64,000 nucleotides of DNA from an uncultured Butyricicoccus sp. Its GTDB lineage: Bacteria > Bacillota > Clostridia > Oscillospirales > Butyricicoccaceae. The notes under the pieces are model-generated. The model saw only the letters and a program-made list of their open reading frames with translations. It was not told the origin of the DNA and did no database searches. The stretch lies in the NCBI GenBank assembly GCA_944384745.1, contig CALWUO010000002.1, positions 1 through 64,000 of the forward strand, read 5' to 3'. Made by a program: the position numbers and the translations under genes. Below, piece after piece: positions 56,012-63,880 of the stretch. How positions within the stretch are numbered: the stretch's first letter is position 1; each line of letters begins with the position of its first letter.

Positions 56012-56072
56012 AAAACACACATTTTGTGTGTTTTATGATAATAGCAAAAACGACACCGAAGTGCCGTTTTTT
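56012..56072 (-). terminator. Two consecutive terminators between yaaA and recF
   Basis: First on the minus strand: ACGGCAC-TTCG-GTGTCGT (56050-56067), a stem with UUCG tetraloop and T5. Second: AAAACACACA/TGTGTGTTTT (56012-56021 and 56025-56034), a perfect 10-bp stem ending in T. Together they should stop nearly all dnaN-yaaA transcripts before recF. Confidence 0.8.
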
Positions 56073-56141
56073 AAATGGTTAAATTTCAAAACTTAAATTC
56101 TTAAATTTTGCAAGTTTAGTATTTAAATCTTTCAGTTTTTA

Positions 56142-56348
56142 TTATTCGATTATAACTATTTCACCTGCTAAAGAAATTTTATCACCAGAATATAATTTTT
56201 TTCCACGTTGTGTGCAAATCTCATCATTTACTAAAACTTGACCATCAGCAATTAAAATTTTAGCTTCACCACCAGAGCTGACTAAATTAGCAAATTTCAA
56301 TAGGGAATCAAGTTTGATATATTCGCCTTTAATTTTTATATTTTGCAT
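56142..56348 (-). CDS. yaaA: S4-domain RNA-binding protein YaaA
   Basis: 68-residue S4-like protein found between dnaN and recF in most Firmicutes (YaaA/RlbA). S4 motif is IKLDSLLKFANLVSSGGEAKILIADGQVLVNDE, read in part, with VCTQRGKKL after it. Probably binds structured RNA or ribosome; in B. subtilis linked to 50S assembly. 18 nt after dnaN, same transcript. Confidence 0.92.
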   Translation of the reverse strand: MQNIKIKGEYIKLDSLLKFANLVSSGGEAKILIADGQVLVNDEICTQRGKKLYSGDKISLAGEIVIIE

Positions 56349-56366
56349 ATTTTACACCTACAATTT

Positions 56367-57476
56367 TTATTCACCTGATTTTAAACGAACAGGAAGTACT
56401 AGATAAGTAAACTTTTCTCCATCAACTGGGTTTATAACCATAGGATTTAATGCACCACCAAGTGATAATTTAACCTTTTCATTATTGCAAGCTCTAAAAG
56501 CATCAAGTAAATATTTATTATTAAATCCAATTTCTAAGTTATCAACAGGGTTGTCAATAGGACATTCATCATAAGATTTTCCAAGAGCTGTTATACAACT
56601 CATTTTTATAACTGGACCATCAAAATGCATTCTAATTGGATTTTTAAGCTTTTCAGAAACTATAAGTGAGACTCTTTCAATTGCATTTATCATTTCTTGA
56701 ACGTTTACAATCACATTTTTATCTGATTTTTGTGGAATAGCTGCACGATAATTTAAAAATTCACCATCAATTAAACGAGTTATAAATACAGTTTGGTTGA
56801 TTTCAAATAATATATGTTTTTCATCTGGATAAATTGAAACTACTTTTTCACTGTTATCACTTAATATTCTTTCAATTTCTCTAAGAGCGTTTCCAGGAAC
56901 TACAAATTTCATATTTTCTGGTGTATTTTGCAGTATTTCACGTCTTATTGATAGTCTATAACCATCTACTGCAATGACATTTAAATTATTTTGTTCTATC
57001 TCAAATAAACAACCTGTGTGTATAGGTTTTGCTTCATTGTCAGATACTGCAAATATTGTTTGAGCAATCATGGATTTAAGCATAGGTTGAGCCATTTTAA
57101 TTTGTTTTGCACAATTAACTTCAGGCATCTGTGGAAAATCATTTGCAGGAGAAGCCACTAGATTAAATATAGATTTACCGCATTTTATTGTTGTTAATAA
57201 TTTATCATCTGTTTCAAAGAATATAACATCATCAGGAAGTTTTCTAATTATATCACCTAATAGCTTTGCATTCAATACAATTTCTCCAGTTTGTATTATA
57301 TCAGCGTCTAGGAATGTTCGTATTCCTATTGATAAGTCATATCCAGTTAATGTTAGTTTAGAATCTGCTGTGATTTTTAAACCTTCAAGTACTGCTATTG
57401 TTGACTTGGTAGATACAGCTCTAGATGCTGTATGAATAGCGTCGAGTAATGTCGATTTTTCGCAAGAAAATTTCAT
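56367..57476 (-). CDS. dnaN: DNA polymerase III subunit beta (sliding clamp)
   Basis: 369-residue clamp, three repeated domains, that encircles DNA and tethers polymerase. N-terminal KFSCEKSTLLDAI; last residues LVLPVRLKSGE match the conserved C-terminus near the peptide-binding pocket. Start ATG 57476 preceded by AAAGGAA; a nine-residue longer start is unsupported. Lies just left of the origin. Confidence 0.97.
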   Translation of the reverse strand: MKFSCEKSTLLDAIHTASRAVSTKSTIAVLEGLKITADSKLTLTGYDLSIGIRTFLDADIIQTGEIVLNAKLLGDIIRKLPDDVIFFETDDKLLTTIKCGKSIFNLVASPANDFPQMPEVNCAKQIKMAQPMLKSMIAQTIFAVSDNEAKPIHTGCLFEIEQNNLNVIAVDGYRLSIRREILQNTPENMKFVVPGNALREIERILSDNSEKVVSIYPDEKHILFEINQTVFITRLIDGEFLNYRAAIPQKSDKNVIVNVQEMINAIERVSLIVSEKLKNPIRMHFDGPVIKMSCITALGKSYDECPIDNPVDNLEIGFNNKYLLDAFRACNNEKVKLSLGGALNPMVINPVDGEKFTYLVLPVRLKSGE

Positions 57477-57935
57477 GTGTTTTTGTTCCTTTCTTTTATA
57501 CACAGGGTGTTTAAAAAATTTTTAATATTTCCTAAGAAATATATAATAAATAATATATATTTATTTTAGTAGTAGTAGTAGAGCTGTGGAAACTGTGGAT
57601 AACCCCCAAAAATGGGGGGACGTACCCTTGTTTTTTATCCACAGAGGGTTGTGGATAAATTGTGGATAAAAATAGCAGTTTTCCACAGGCAAAAGTTATC
57701 CACAGGTTATCCTTGTGGAATCCACAGGCAAGTTGTGGATAACTCAAGTGAAAAAAGCAGGTTTTACCCCCTCAAAAATGTAACAATTTGTTACATTTTA
57801 AAAGATAAAAAATCCGCATATTGACATAAATTTCAAGTTCAAACTTAGATTTGAAAAATGTCTGCGGCAGATTTAAGTATAAAAATAAGATAAAAATTCA
57901 CGGATAAATTTATAAAATATTATGCTAACAAGTAA
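57477..57935. other. oriC: DnaA-box cluster, DnaA-trio and AT-rich unwinding element
   Basis: 459-bp gene-free region. Exact DnaA boxes TTATCCACA lie at 57635 and 57696 (plus) and 57594, 57650, 57661 and 57734 (minus), with near matches TTTTCCACA (57679) and TGTGGAAAC (57585). Immediately left of box 57585 is a short GC-containing spacer, then five TAG triplets (57567-57581), which read 3'-GAT-5' away from the boxes as in the DnaA-trio of B. subtilis, then an A/T-only stretch (57515-57566) that should open first. A CCCCC/GGGGG hairpin (57603-57618) lies inside the boxes. The hairpin AAAATGTAAC/GTTACATTTT (57775-57799) probably terminates dnaA. The dnaN promoter should also lie here; I could not place it. 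Confidence 0.93.
57775..57799 (-). terminator. Terminator downstream of dnaA
   Basis: AAAATGTAAC (57775-57784) and GTTACATTTT (57790-57799) form a 10-bp stem; T residues are part of both sides. Separates dnaA transcription from the DnaA-box array. Confidence 0.65.
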
Positions 57936-59231
57936 TTATATATTTTGTATATTCTCTATAAGAGTTCTTACTATATCGTCAGTTTCAGCAAGTTGCTTTC
58001 TTTCATCTTCTATTTTATTACAGGCATGCATAACCGTTGTATGGTCTCTGGAAAAGACTTTGCCAATTTCAGGAAGTGAATAATTTGTAAGTTTTCTAAC
58101 AAGATACATCGCCATTTGACGAGGTCGAACAGTGTCTTTTGAACGTTTATTTGCTAAAATTTGGTCGACAGGCATAGAATAGAAATTGGAAACTGTCTGT
58201 AAAATCATATCTGGTGTAGGATTTAACCCTGGATTTATAGATTTTACTTCTTCTATAACATCTGCAACCATTTCTGCACATATAGGTTCACCGTTTAACT
58301 CATGTTTAGCTTTGATTTTTTTAACAGTGCCCTCTAATTGACGCACATTTGATTGCAAATTTTCTGCAATTTGATACATAATATCCCTTGAAAGCTCAAA
58401 ACCAAGGTTCATGCTTTTTGCACTTATAATTGCAAGTCTGGTTTCAAGGTCAGGCGGTTGAATATCAGCAAGCAACCCCCATTCAAAACGGGTTTTCATT
58501 CTATCTTCGAGCGTATTCATTTCTTTTGGTGGTCTATCTGAGGTTAAAACAAGTTGCTTTCCAGACTCATAAAGAGCATTAAAAGTATGGAAAAATTCTT
58601 CTTGAGTACGTTCTTTGCCTGCAATAAACTGAATATCGTCAATTAAAAGCAAATCTGCCATGCGATATTTACCACGAAAATCTTGTACATCACCAGATTG
58701 AATAGCGGTTACAAGTTCATTTGTAAAATCTTCACCTTTTACATAAATAATTCTAAAATCAGGGTGATTTTTATGAATTACATTTCCAATAGCATGTAAA
58801 AGATGGGTTTTACCCAAACCAGATTGACCATAGATAAAAAGTGGATTATAGTTTTCGGCTGGATTATTAGCGACTGCAATAGCTGCCGCATGAGCAAATT
58901 TATTAGATGAACCAACTATAAAATGCTCAAAAGTATATTCATCATCAAAACTAAGCCCTACAAGAGCACTTGAATCAGGTGTTTCATCGCCTACAATAAT
59001 ATGAATTTGTATTTGACCGCCAAGAAGTTCATTTACTGCATCATATAATGGTTGCAAAAAACGTTGTTCAATAATCTCTTTTTTAAATTGACCTGAAGCA
59101 CGAATAACAAGTTTATCACCGTTTAAAGACACAACTTCTGCATCATCAAACCATGCTGATAATGTAACAGGGCTTATTGTACGCTCCATATGAGTTAATG
59201 CCATTTTTAGAATATCATTTGGTCCGTTCAT
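57936..59231 (-). CDS. dnaA: Chromosomal replication initiator protein DnaA
   Basis: 431-residue AAA+ initiator. Domain I at 1-75, a very short linker (domain II), Walker A GQSGLGKTHLL, Walker B LLLIDDIQFIAGK, sensor motifs (LTSDRPP), arginine finger region TRFEWGL, and C-terminal helix-turn-helix signature FSRDHTTVMHACNKI. It binds the boxes at 57585-57742. Preceded by AAAGGAGG. Promoter at 59272-59300 with a DnaA box upstream suggests autoregulation. Confidence 0.98.
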   Translation of the reverse strand: MNGPNDILKMALTHMERTISPVTLSAWFDDAEVVSLNGDKLVIRASGQFKKEIIEQRFLQPLYDAVNELLGGQIQIHIIVGDETPDSSALVGLSFDDEYTFEHFIVGSSNKFAHAAAIAVANNPAENYNPLFIYGQSGLGKTHLLHAIGNVIHKNHPDFRIIYVKGEDFTNELVTAIQSGDVQDFRGKYRMADLLLIDDIQFIAGKERTQEEFFHTFNALYESGKQLVLTSDRPPKEMNTLEDRMKTRFEWGLLADIQPPDLETRLAIISAKSMNLGFELSRDIMYQIAENLQSNVRQLEGTVKKIKAKHELNGEPICAEMVADVIEEVKSINPGLNPTPDMILQTVSNFYSMPVDQILANKRSKDTVRPRQMAMYLVRKLTNYSLPEIGKVFSRDHTTVMHACNKIEDERKQLAETDDIVRTLIENIQNI

Positions 59232-59271
59232 ATATTATTTACCTCCTTTATTAGATTTCTAGCCATAATAG

Positions 59272-59300
59272 ATAATAGCAAAAATATATATAATATGCAA
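59272..59300 (-). promoter_or_regulatory. dnaA promoter
   Basis: Minus-strand TTGCAT (59295-59300), 17 bp, TATTAT (59272-59277). A TTTTCCACA box lies 24 bp upstream of the -35 and may mediate DnaA feedback. Confidence 0.7.
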
Positions 59301-59388
59301 ATATTATTCACACAAAGTATAAAGTTTTCCACAGGATAAAAAGGAATAAAATGGATAAAATAAAATATTCAAAAAACTGCAAAAAAAC

Positions 59389-59418
59389 TTGACAGATACC
59401 CATAATTATGCCTATAAT
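59389..59418 (+). promoter_or_regulatory. Promoter of rpmH
   Basis: TTGACA (59389-59394), 18 bp, TATAAT (59413-59418): both hexamers perfect. Start near 59425, giving a 125-nt leader. Confidence 0.85.
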
Positions 59419-59440
59419 AAATACTGATTTAGATTGCATC

Positions 59441-59495
59441 GGACAGGCAGCGGCATATGCCTAAGCTGCTATAATATGGGGTGGTTTGGACCTGT
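59441..59495 (+). promoter_or_regulatory. Structured leader of rpmH
   Basis: ACAGG (59443-59447) can pair with CCTGT (59491-59495) and encloses GCAGC (59447-59451) with GCTGC (59465-59469), whose loop is the perfect palindrome GGCATATGCC. No known ribosomal leader class recognised. Confidence 0.45.
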
Positions 59496-59548
59496 GCCGG
59501 TGCCCACTCGAACAATTATTCCGTTTTTTAGTAGGAGGTGCAGAGAAA

Positions 59549-59683
59549 ATGGTAAGAACTTATCAGCCTAAGAAGCGTCAGCGTAGCAAGGAACATGGTT
59601 TCCGTAAGAGAATGGCTACTTCTAACGGTCGTAAGGTATTGGCTCGTCGCCGTGCAAAGGGTCGTGCTCGTCTGACTCACTAA
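59549..59683 (+). CDS. rpmH: 50S ribosomal protein L34
   Basis: 44-residue ribosomal protein with the L34 signature [21 protein letters not shown] in near form (starts [11 protein letters not shown]) and ends [15 protein letters not shown] 59549 follows AGGAGG at 10 nt; a 21-residue upstream extension is unlikely. Downstream is a strong terminator. Confidence 0.98.
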   Translation: MVRTYQPKKRQRSKEHGFRKRMATSNGRKVLARRRAKGRARLTH

Positions 59684-59724
59684 GCCTAATCGCTTAAAAA
59701 TTTTATCATCTCTTGTCGAGATGG

Positions 59725-59755
59725 TTGGCCGTCGCTTCGTACGGCCTTTTTTTTT
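59725..59755 (+). terminator. Terminator after rpmH
   Basis: GGCCGT (59727-59732) and ACGGCC (59741-59746) with nine T residues after. A second small hairpin CATCTC/GAGATG lies just upstream. Confidence 0.88.
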
Positions 59756-59786
59756 AAATATCTATGGTTTTTTTATTTAAATTTCG

Positions 59787-59944
59787 GTTTAGTAGCGGAA
59801 AAATCATAGTGAAATAAGCTACTAAACAGCTTATAGCGTTTTTTATTATATCGTGCTATAAGATTATTAAGTCAGGTAGAATTGCTCCAAAGGGCATCGG
59901 AGCATAATGCTGCCTGAAAACGCTTTATTTTAAAGGAGCGTTTT
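59787..59944 (+). promoter_or_regulatory. Four consecutive hairpins in the rnpA leader
   Basis: Hairpin 1: GTTTAGTAGC (59787-59796) with GCTACTAAAC (59818-59827), 10 bp. Hairpin 2: CTTATAGC (59830-59837) with GCTATAAG (59855-59862). Hairpin 3: TCAGGTAG (59872-59879) with CTGCCTGA (59910-59917), enclosing TGCTCC/GGAGCA (59883-59888 and 59899-59904). Hairpin 4: AAAACGCT (59917-59924) with AGCGTTTT (59937-59944), followed by more T. The rnpA ribosome binding site AAAGGAG (59932-59938) lies in its loop and 3' arm. No known riboswitch or leader recognised. Confidence 0.6.
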
Positions 59945-59950
59945 TTTAAA

Positions 59951-60307
59951 ATGAAACACACCTATCGCATTAAACAAAATTATGAATTTCGCAGACTTTA
60001 TAGACGTGGAAATTCAGTGGCTACACCTTATTTAGTAGTTTATGCTATGAAAACACGTCGAAAAGTTAACCGTATTGGGCTTACAGTTACGCCCAAATTA
60101 GGCGGTGCTGTGGTTAGAAACCGCATAAAACGTCTTTTAAGAGAGGCTTACCGCTTAAATGAGGACAAAATTTGTCAAAGCTATGATTTTATTTTTGTTG
60201 CACGAAGCAAAATGATTGGTGCTAAATGCCAAAAAGTCGAAAGTGAAATTTTGCGTGCAATGAAACAGCTTGGACTGCTTATAGAGCAGGGGGGCAAAAA
60301 TGCATGA
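59951..60307 (+). CDS. rnpA: Ribonuclease P protein component
   Basis: 118-residue protein subunit that helps the RNase P RNA cleave tRNA 5' leaders. Typical N-terminus with HTYRIKQNYEFRRLYRRGNS, and the RNR signature GGAVVRNRIKRLLREAYRLN (about residues 50-70). Ribosome binding site AAAGGAG is held in a hairpin. The stop overlaps yidD by 4 nt. Confidence 0.97.
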   Translation: MKHTYRIKQNYEFRRLYRRGNSVATPYLVVYAMKTRRKVNRIGLTVTPKLGGAVVRNRIKRLLREAYRLNEDKICQSYDFIFVARSKMIGAKCQKVESEILRAMKQLGLLIEQGGKNA

Positions 60308-60516
60308 AACATTTGCTTATCTCGGGAATAAAGTTTTATCAAAAACAAATTTCTCCATCTTTACCAGCTAGATGTCGATATATTCCGACTTGTTCACAGT
60401 ATGCAAGAGAGGCTATCGAAAAATATGGGGCAGTAAAGGGCAGTGTGCTTGCTGCAAGAAGAATTTGCAGATGTCACCCTTTTTCTAAGCATGATATTTA
60501 TGACCCTGTGCCATAA
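60304..60516 (+). CDS. yidD: Membrane protein insertion efficiency factor YidD
   Basis: 70-residue protein: SGIKFYQKQISPSLPARCRYIPTCSQYAREAI with the conserved CRYxPTCS motif and later RRICRCHPFSKHDIYDPVP. Thought to help YidC at the membrane. ATGA overlap with rnpA; G6 run upstream as ribosome binding site. Confidence 0.96.
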   Translation: MKHLLISGIKFYQKQISPSLPARCRYIPTCSQYAREAIEKYGAVKGSVLAARRICRCHPFSKHDIYDPVP

Positions 60517-60577
60517 ATTTGCATTAAGGCATTTAAATTTTTATTGAAACTCAGTTTTTGGAGGATAATTCTCAACG

Positions 60578-61477
60578 ATGGGCGATATTTTTGGATTTCT
60601 CATTGTAAGACCTCTGGGTATACTGCTTAATATTATTTACAATGCAGTAGGCTCTTATGGTCTTGCAGTTATTTTGTTTGCATTACTTGTAAAAATCATT
60701 ATTTTACCTATTGCTTATCATGGTAAAAAAGGTATGCTGCGTATGAGCAAACTTCAAGGTCAAATGCAACAAATTCAAAAGAAATATGCAAATAACAAAG
60801 TTAAAATGAACGAAGAAATCAGCAAGCTATATGAAAAAGAAGGCGTAAGCCCTATGTCTGGTTGTTTGCCATCTTTTCTACCGCTGCCGATTATGATGGG
60901 ACTTTATTATGCTGTGGTAAAGCCAATGAGCTTTATGATGGGGCTTTCAGGTGGAGCTCCAAATACACCAACTGGTGATATTAACCTGTTAGCTCAAAAG
61001 GTAGGCATTGAAATAACTCAGCAAAATTCTTACACTGTACAAACTGAAATAGCTCAGGCTTGTAATCAATTTTTCCACAATGGAAAACTTGATGCGGAAA
61101 TCGCATCGCTTTCTGATAATATTAAAAATCTTTTACAGCCTATGAATTTTGATTTATTTGGTTTGGATTTGTCGGTAAAACCTACTCTAACTTTGAGTAT
61201 TTTACTGCTTATTCCTATTTTATCTGGTCTTTCTGCATTTTTATCTTCTTGGATACTTCAAAAAATGCAGAATAATAACAATGATTCAAATGCTCAAATG
61301 CAAGGCAGTATGAAAACTATCATGTATATTATGCCTCTAATGAGCGTTTACTTTGCATTCCAGTTCCCAGCGGCTATTGGTATTTACTGGATTGCAAATA
61401 ATGTTTTCACCTGTATTCAGGAAATTGTTTTGACAAAAATTATTCGTCATAAATATCCTGATATGGCGAAAAAGTAA
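60578..61477 (+). CDS. yidC: Membrane protein insertase YidC/SpoIIIJ
   Basis: 299-residue insertase of the Firmicutes type, about five helices (roughly 10-30, 32-52, 105-125, 205-230, 250-285), with the conserved RPLGILLNIIYN start and PLPIMMGLYYAV. No lipoprotein Cys near the N-terminus, unlike the Bacillus SpoIIIJ form. An extra hydrophilic loop (about 130-190) is present. GGAGG is 13 nt before ATG 60578, longer than usual; no alternative start exists. Confidence 0.95.
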   Translation: MGDIFGFLIVRPLGILLNIIYNAVGSYGLAVILFALLVKIIILPIAYHGKKGMLRMSKLQGQMQQIQKKYANNKVKMNEEISKLYEKEGVSPMSGCLPSFLPLPIMMGLYYAVVKPMSFMMGLSGGAPNTPTGDINLLAQKVGIEITQQNSYTVQTEIAQACNQFFHNGKLDAEIASLSDNIKNLLQPMNFDLFGLDLSVKPTLTLSILLLIPILSGLSAFLSSWILQKMQNNNNDSNAQMQGSMKTIMYIMPLMSVYFAFQFPAAIGIYWIANNVFTCIQEIVLTKIIRHKYPDMAKK

Positions 61478-61497
61478 TAAAAGGGGAGGCTTAAATA

Positions 61498-62445
61498 ATG
61501 CTAAAAAGCATTGAAATGACCGGTGCAACTCGTGATGATGCAATACAAAAGGCACTTAATACCCTTGGATTAGACCGTGATGATGTATCGGTTGAGGTTC
61601 TCGACAATGGTAAAAAGGGTATTTTTGGATTTGGTGCAAGTGATGCTAAAGTAAGAGTTACTTATGAAGTGCCAGATGAAAAACCACAGGTACAAGAACC
61701 ACAAATTGACGAGAATATAGAAGAAGTTTGTGATGCAACTGAAATAAATGAGCCTGTTGAGGAAAAAGTGAGCAAGCTTCCTGACCTTAGTGAAATCGCT
61801 TTAGATGACCCAAGAAGAACAACTCCTCATCTGGTAAAAGCTGCGCCTAAAAGCACAAAACCAAGCGAAAAACCTCATAAAGAACATCAAGAGCGTGAGC
61901 CTATTGTGCCTTATATAACTCCTGTGCCAATGGCTGATGAGCTTGTTTCAGAAAATGCTAAACAGGCAGTTAAATTTATTGATGGTTTACTTGAAAAACT
62001 AGGTATTGAAGGAAAAGCCACTGTACTTGATATAAGCGAGCCAGACCATATTAAAATTGATATATCTGGTAAAGATATGGGTCAAGTTATTGGTAGACGT
62101 GGAGATACTTTAGATGCAATTCAGTATTTAACTAGCTTAGTTTTAAATCAAAATTCTGAGGAGCATTTAAGACTGACTATTGATACTGAAAATTATCGTG
62201 CTAAACGTGCGGAAAGTCTTGAGCGTTTGGCAAGAAAAATGGCGGTTAAGGTTTGCAAGTATCATAGAGCAATGACACTTGAACCTATGAACCCTTATGA
62301 ACGTCGCATTATTCATGCGTCATTACAAAACTTTAGAGGGGTTACCACTCATTCAACAGGCACTGAACCTGCAAGAAGAGTTGTAATTTCTCCAGATGGT
62401 TCAGCTCGTCCACCAAGACGTGGCTTTCACCCAAGAAAAAAGTAA
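61498..62445 (+). CDS. jag: RNA-binding protein KhpB (Jag)
   Basis: 315 residues: Jag-N domain (1-52: KSIEMTGATRDDAIQKALNTLGL and GKKGIFGFGA), acidic/proline linker (about 60-150), KH domain with GxxG loop in VIGRRGDTLDAIQYL, and R3H domain (MNPYERRIIHASL). Binds RNA with KhpA and affects cell division in streptococci. Follows yidC by 20 nt; usual partner. Confidence 0.95.
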   Translation: MLKSIEMTGATRDDAIQKALNTLGLDRDDVSVEVLDNGKKGIFGFGASDAKVRVTYEVPDEKPQVQEPQIDENIEEVCDATEINEPVEEKVSKLPDLSEIALDDPRRTTPHLVKAAPKSTKPSEKPHKEHQEREPIVPYITPVPMADELVSENAKQAVKFIDGLLEKLGIEGKATVLDISEPDHIKIDISGKDMGQVIGRRGDTLDAIQYLTSLVLNQNSEEHLRLTIDTENYRAKRAESLERLARKMAVKVCKYHRAMTLEPMNPYERRIIHASLQNFRGVTTHSTGTEPARRVVISPDGSARPPRRGFHPRKK

Positions 62446-62521
62446 TATAGATTTAAGTTTACGGGCGGGCTAAATAAAAAGCCTGTCCGTATTTTTTATA
62501 ATTTAGAAAGGACGAAATGCA

Positions 62522-63880
62522 ATGGATACAATAGCGGCTATTGCTACCGCAACTGGTGGTGCAATCGGTATAATAAGATTATCTGGTGATATGGCTATAA
62601 ATGCGGTAAATAATATATTTAAACCCATAAATAAAAAACAGTTTTCAGATATGCCATCAAGAATGCTTGTATATGGCAATCTTTATGATAGATTAGGTAA
62701 TATGTTAGATAGTTGTATGGCTGTGCATTTTGACTCAGATAAAACATATACAGGCGAACAAATGGCAGAACTTCAGTTGCATGGCTCGCCAGCTGTATTA
62801 AGTGAGGCTCTTTCTGCATTATTTGAGCAGGGTGTAAGACAAGCTGAAGCGGGCGAATTTACCAGACGAGCATTTTTAAATGGTAAAATGAACCTTATGC
62901 AAGCTGAAGCTGTTTCCGACCTTATAGCAGCCCATACACTTGAGTCAGCTCATAATGCGGTTGGTCAAATATCTGGTACTATATCAAATGGTATGGAGGA
63001 GTTAAGACAAAAACTCATTGGTTTATCTGCACATTTTCTTGCGATTGTAGATTATCCAGATGAAGATATAGACCCGTTTTTGGAAAGTGAACTTAAAAAC
63101 ACTTTGCTTGATATAGAAAATAAACTTCATAAGCTTAGAATATCTTATGAACAGGGAAGAATACTTCGTGAGGGTTTACCATGTGCTATTGTAGGCAGAC
63201 CAAATGTAGGCAAATCCACACTTTTAAATGCACTTGTAGGGTTTGAACGTGCTATCGTTACAGATATTGCAGGTACAACAAGAGATACCATAGAAGAAGT
63301 TATTAGAATAGGCTCATTAACGCTTAGATTGCAAGATACAGCAGGCATTAGAGAAAGTGAAGATATAGTTGAGCAAATGGGTGTAGAACGTGCTAAAAAG
63401 GCAGTAAATGAAGCAGCATTAGTGCTTGCAGTTATTGATGGTAGTGATACACTTACAGAGCAAGATATAAATGCACTTAATACTGCAAAGGCTTCTAATT
63501 TAGCAATACTTGTAATAAATAAAAGTGATAAGGGCTTGACCAAACAAAATATTCCAGAAGGTTTTGAACATATAGTCCAAATAAGTGCTAAAAATGGTAA
63601 TGGTATAGATAAGCTTAGAGATGAAATTTTAAGCGTTACAGGTATGAATAATGTTATATTTGATGGTGGCATTATAACCAATGCTAGACAGGCAGATGCA
63701 CTAAATAGGGCTGAAATTTCATGCAGTCAAGCGAGAAAAGCAGCCGAATTTGGAATGACACCTGATGCAATATTACAAGATGTAGAGTCTGCCATTTCTG
63801 CACTTGGAGAACTCACAGGTCAGAGTGTTAGAGATGATATAATACAGGATATTTTTAGCAGATTTTGTGTAGGGAAATGA
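62522..63880 (+). CDS. mnmE: tRNA-modifying GTPase MnmE
   Basis: 452-residue enzyme that with MnmG makes cmnm5-uridine at wobble positions. N-terminal formyl-THF-binding domain (IAAIATATGGAIGIIRLSG), helical domain, inserted GTPase domain with GRPNVGKST (G1), DIAGTTRDT (G2), DTAG (G3) and NKSD (G4), and the C-terminal catalytic Cys in FCVGK. MnmG is expected beyond the right edge. GGACG upstream of ATG. Confidence 0.97.
   Translation: MDTIAAIATATGGAIGIIRLSGDMAINAVNNIFKPINKKQFSDMPSRMLVYGNLYDRLGNMLDSCMAVHFDSDKTYTGEQMAELQLHGSPAVLSEALSALFEQGVRQAEAGEFTRRAFLNGKMNLMQAEAVSDLIAAHTLESAHNAVGQISGTISNGMEELRQKLIGLSAHFLAIVDYPDEDIDPFLESELKNTLLDIENKLHKLRISYEQGRILREGLPCAIVGRPNVGKSTLLNALVGFERAIVTDIAGTTRDTIEEVIRIGSLTLRLQDTAGIRESEDIVEQMGVERAKKAVNEAALVLAVIDGSDTLTEQDINALNTAKASNLAILVINKSDKGLTKQNIPEGFEHIVQISAKNGNGIDKLRDEILSVTGMNNVIFDGGIITNARQADALNRAEISCSQARKAAEFGMTPDAILQDVESAISALGELTGQSVRDDIIQDIFSRFCVGK

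Larger units (their letters stand above)
59232..59548. other. Divergent dnaA-rpmH promoter region
   Basis: 317 bp with no gene: a minus-strand dnaA promoter, one DnaA box TTTTCCACA (59325-59333), and the rpmH promoter with a 125-nt structured leader. The box cluster itself is on the other side of dnaA. Confidence 0.8.

Noticed and set aside
57532..57824. Short open frames across the origin
   Set aside because: They consist of DnaA boxes and AT-rich repeats and have no ribosome binding sites.
63145..63681. Minus-strand frame of 178 codons inside mnmE
   Set aside because: Antisense shadow of the GTPase domain; no start signals.
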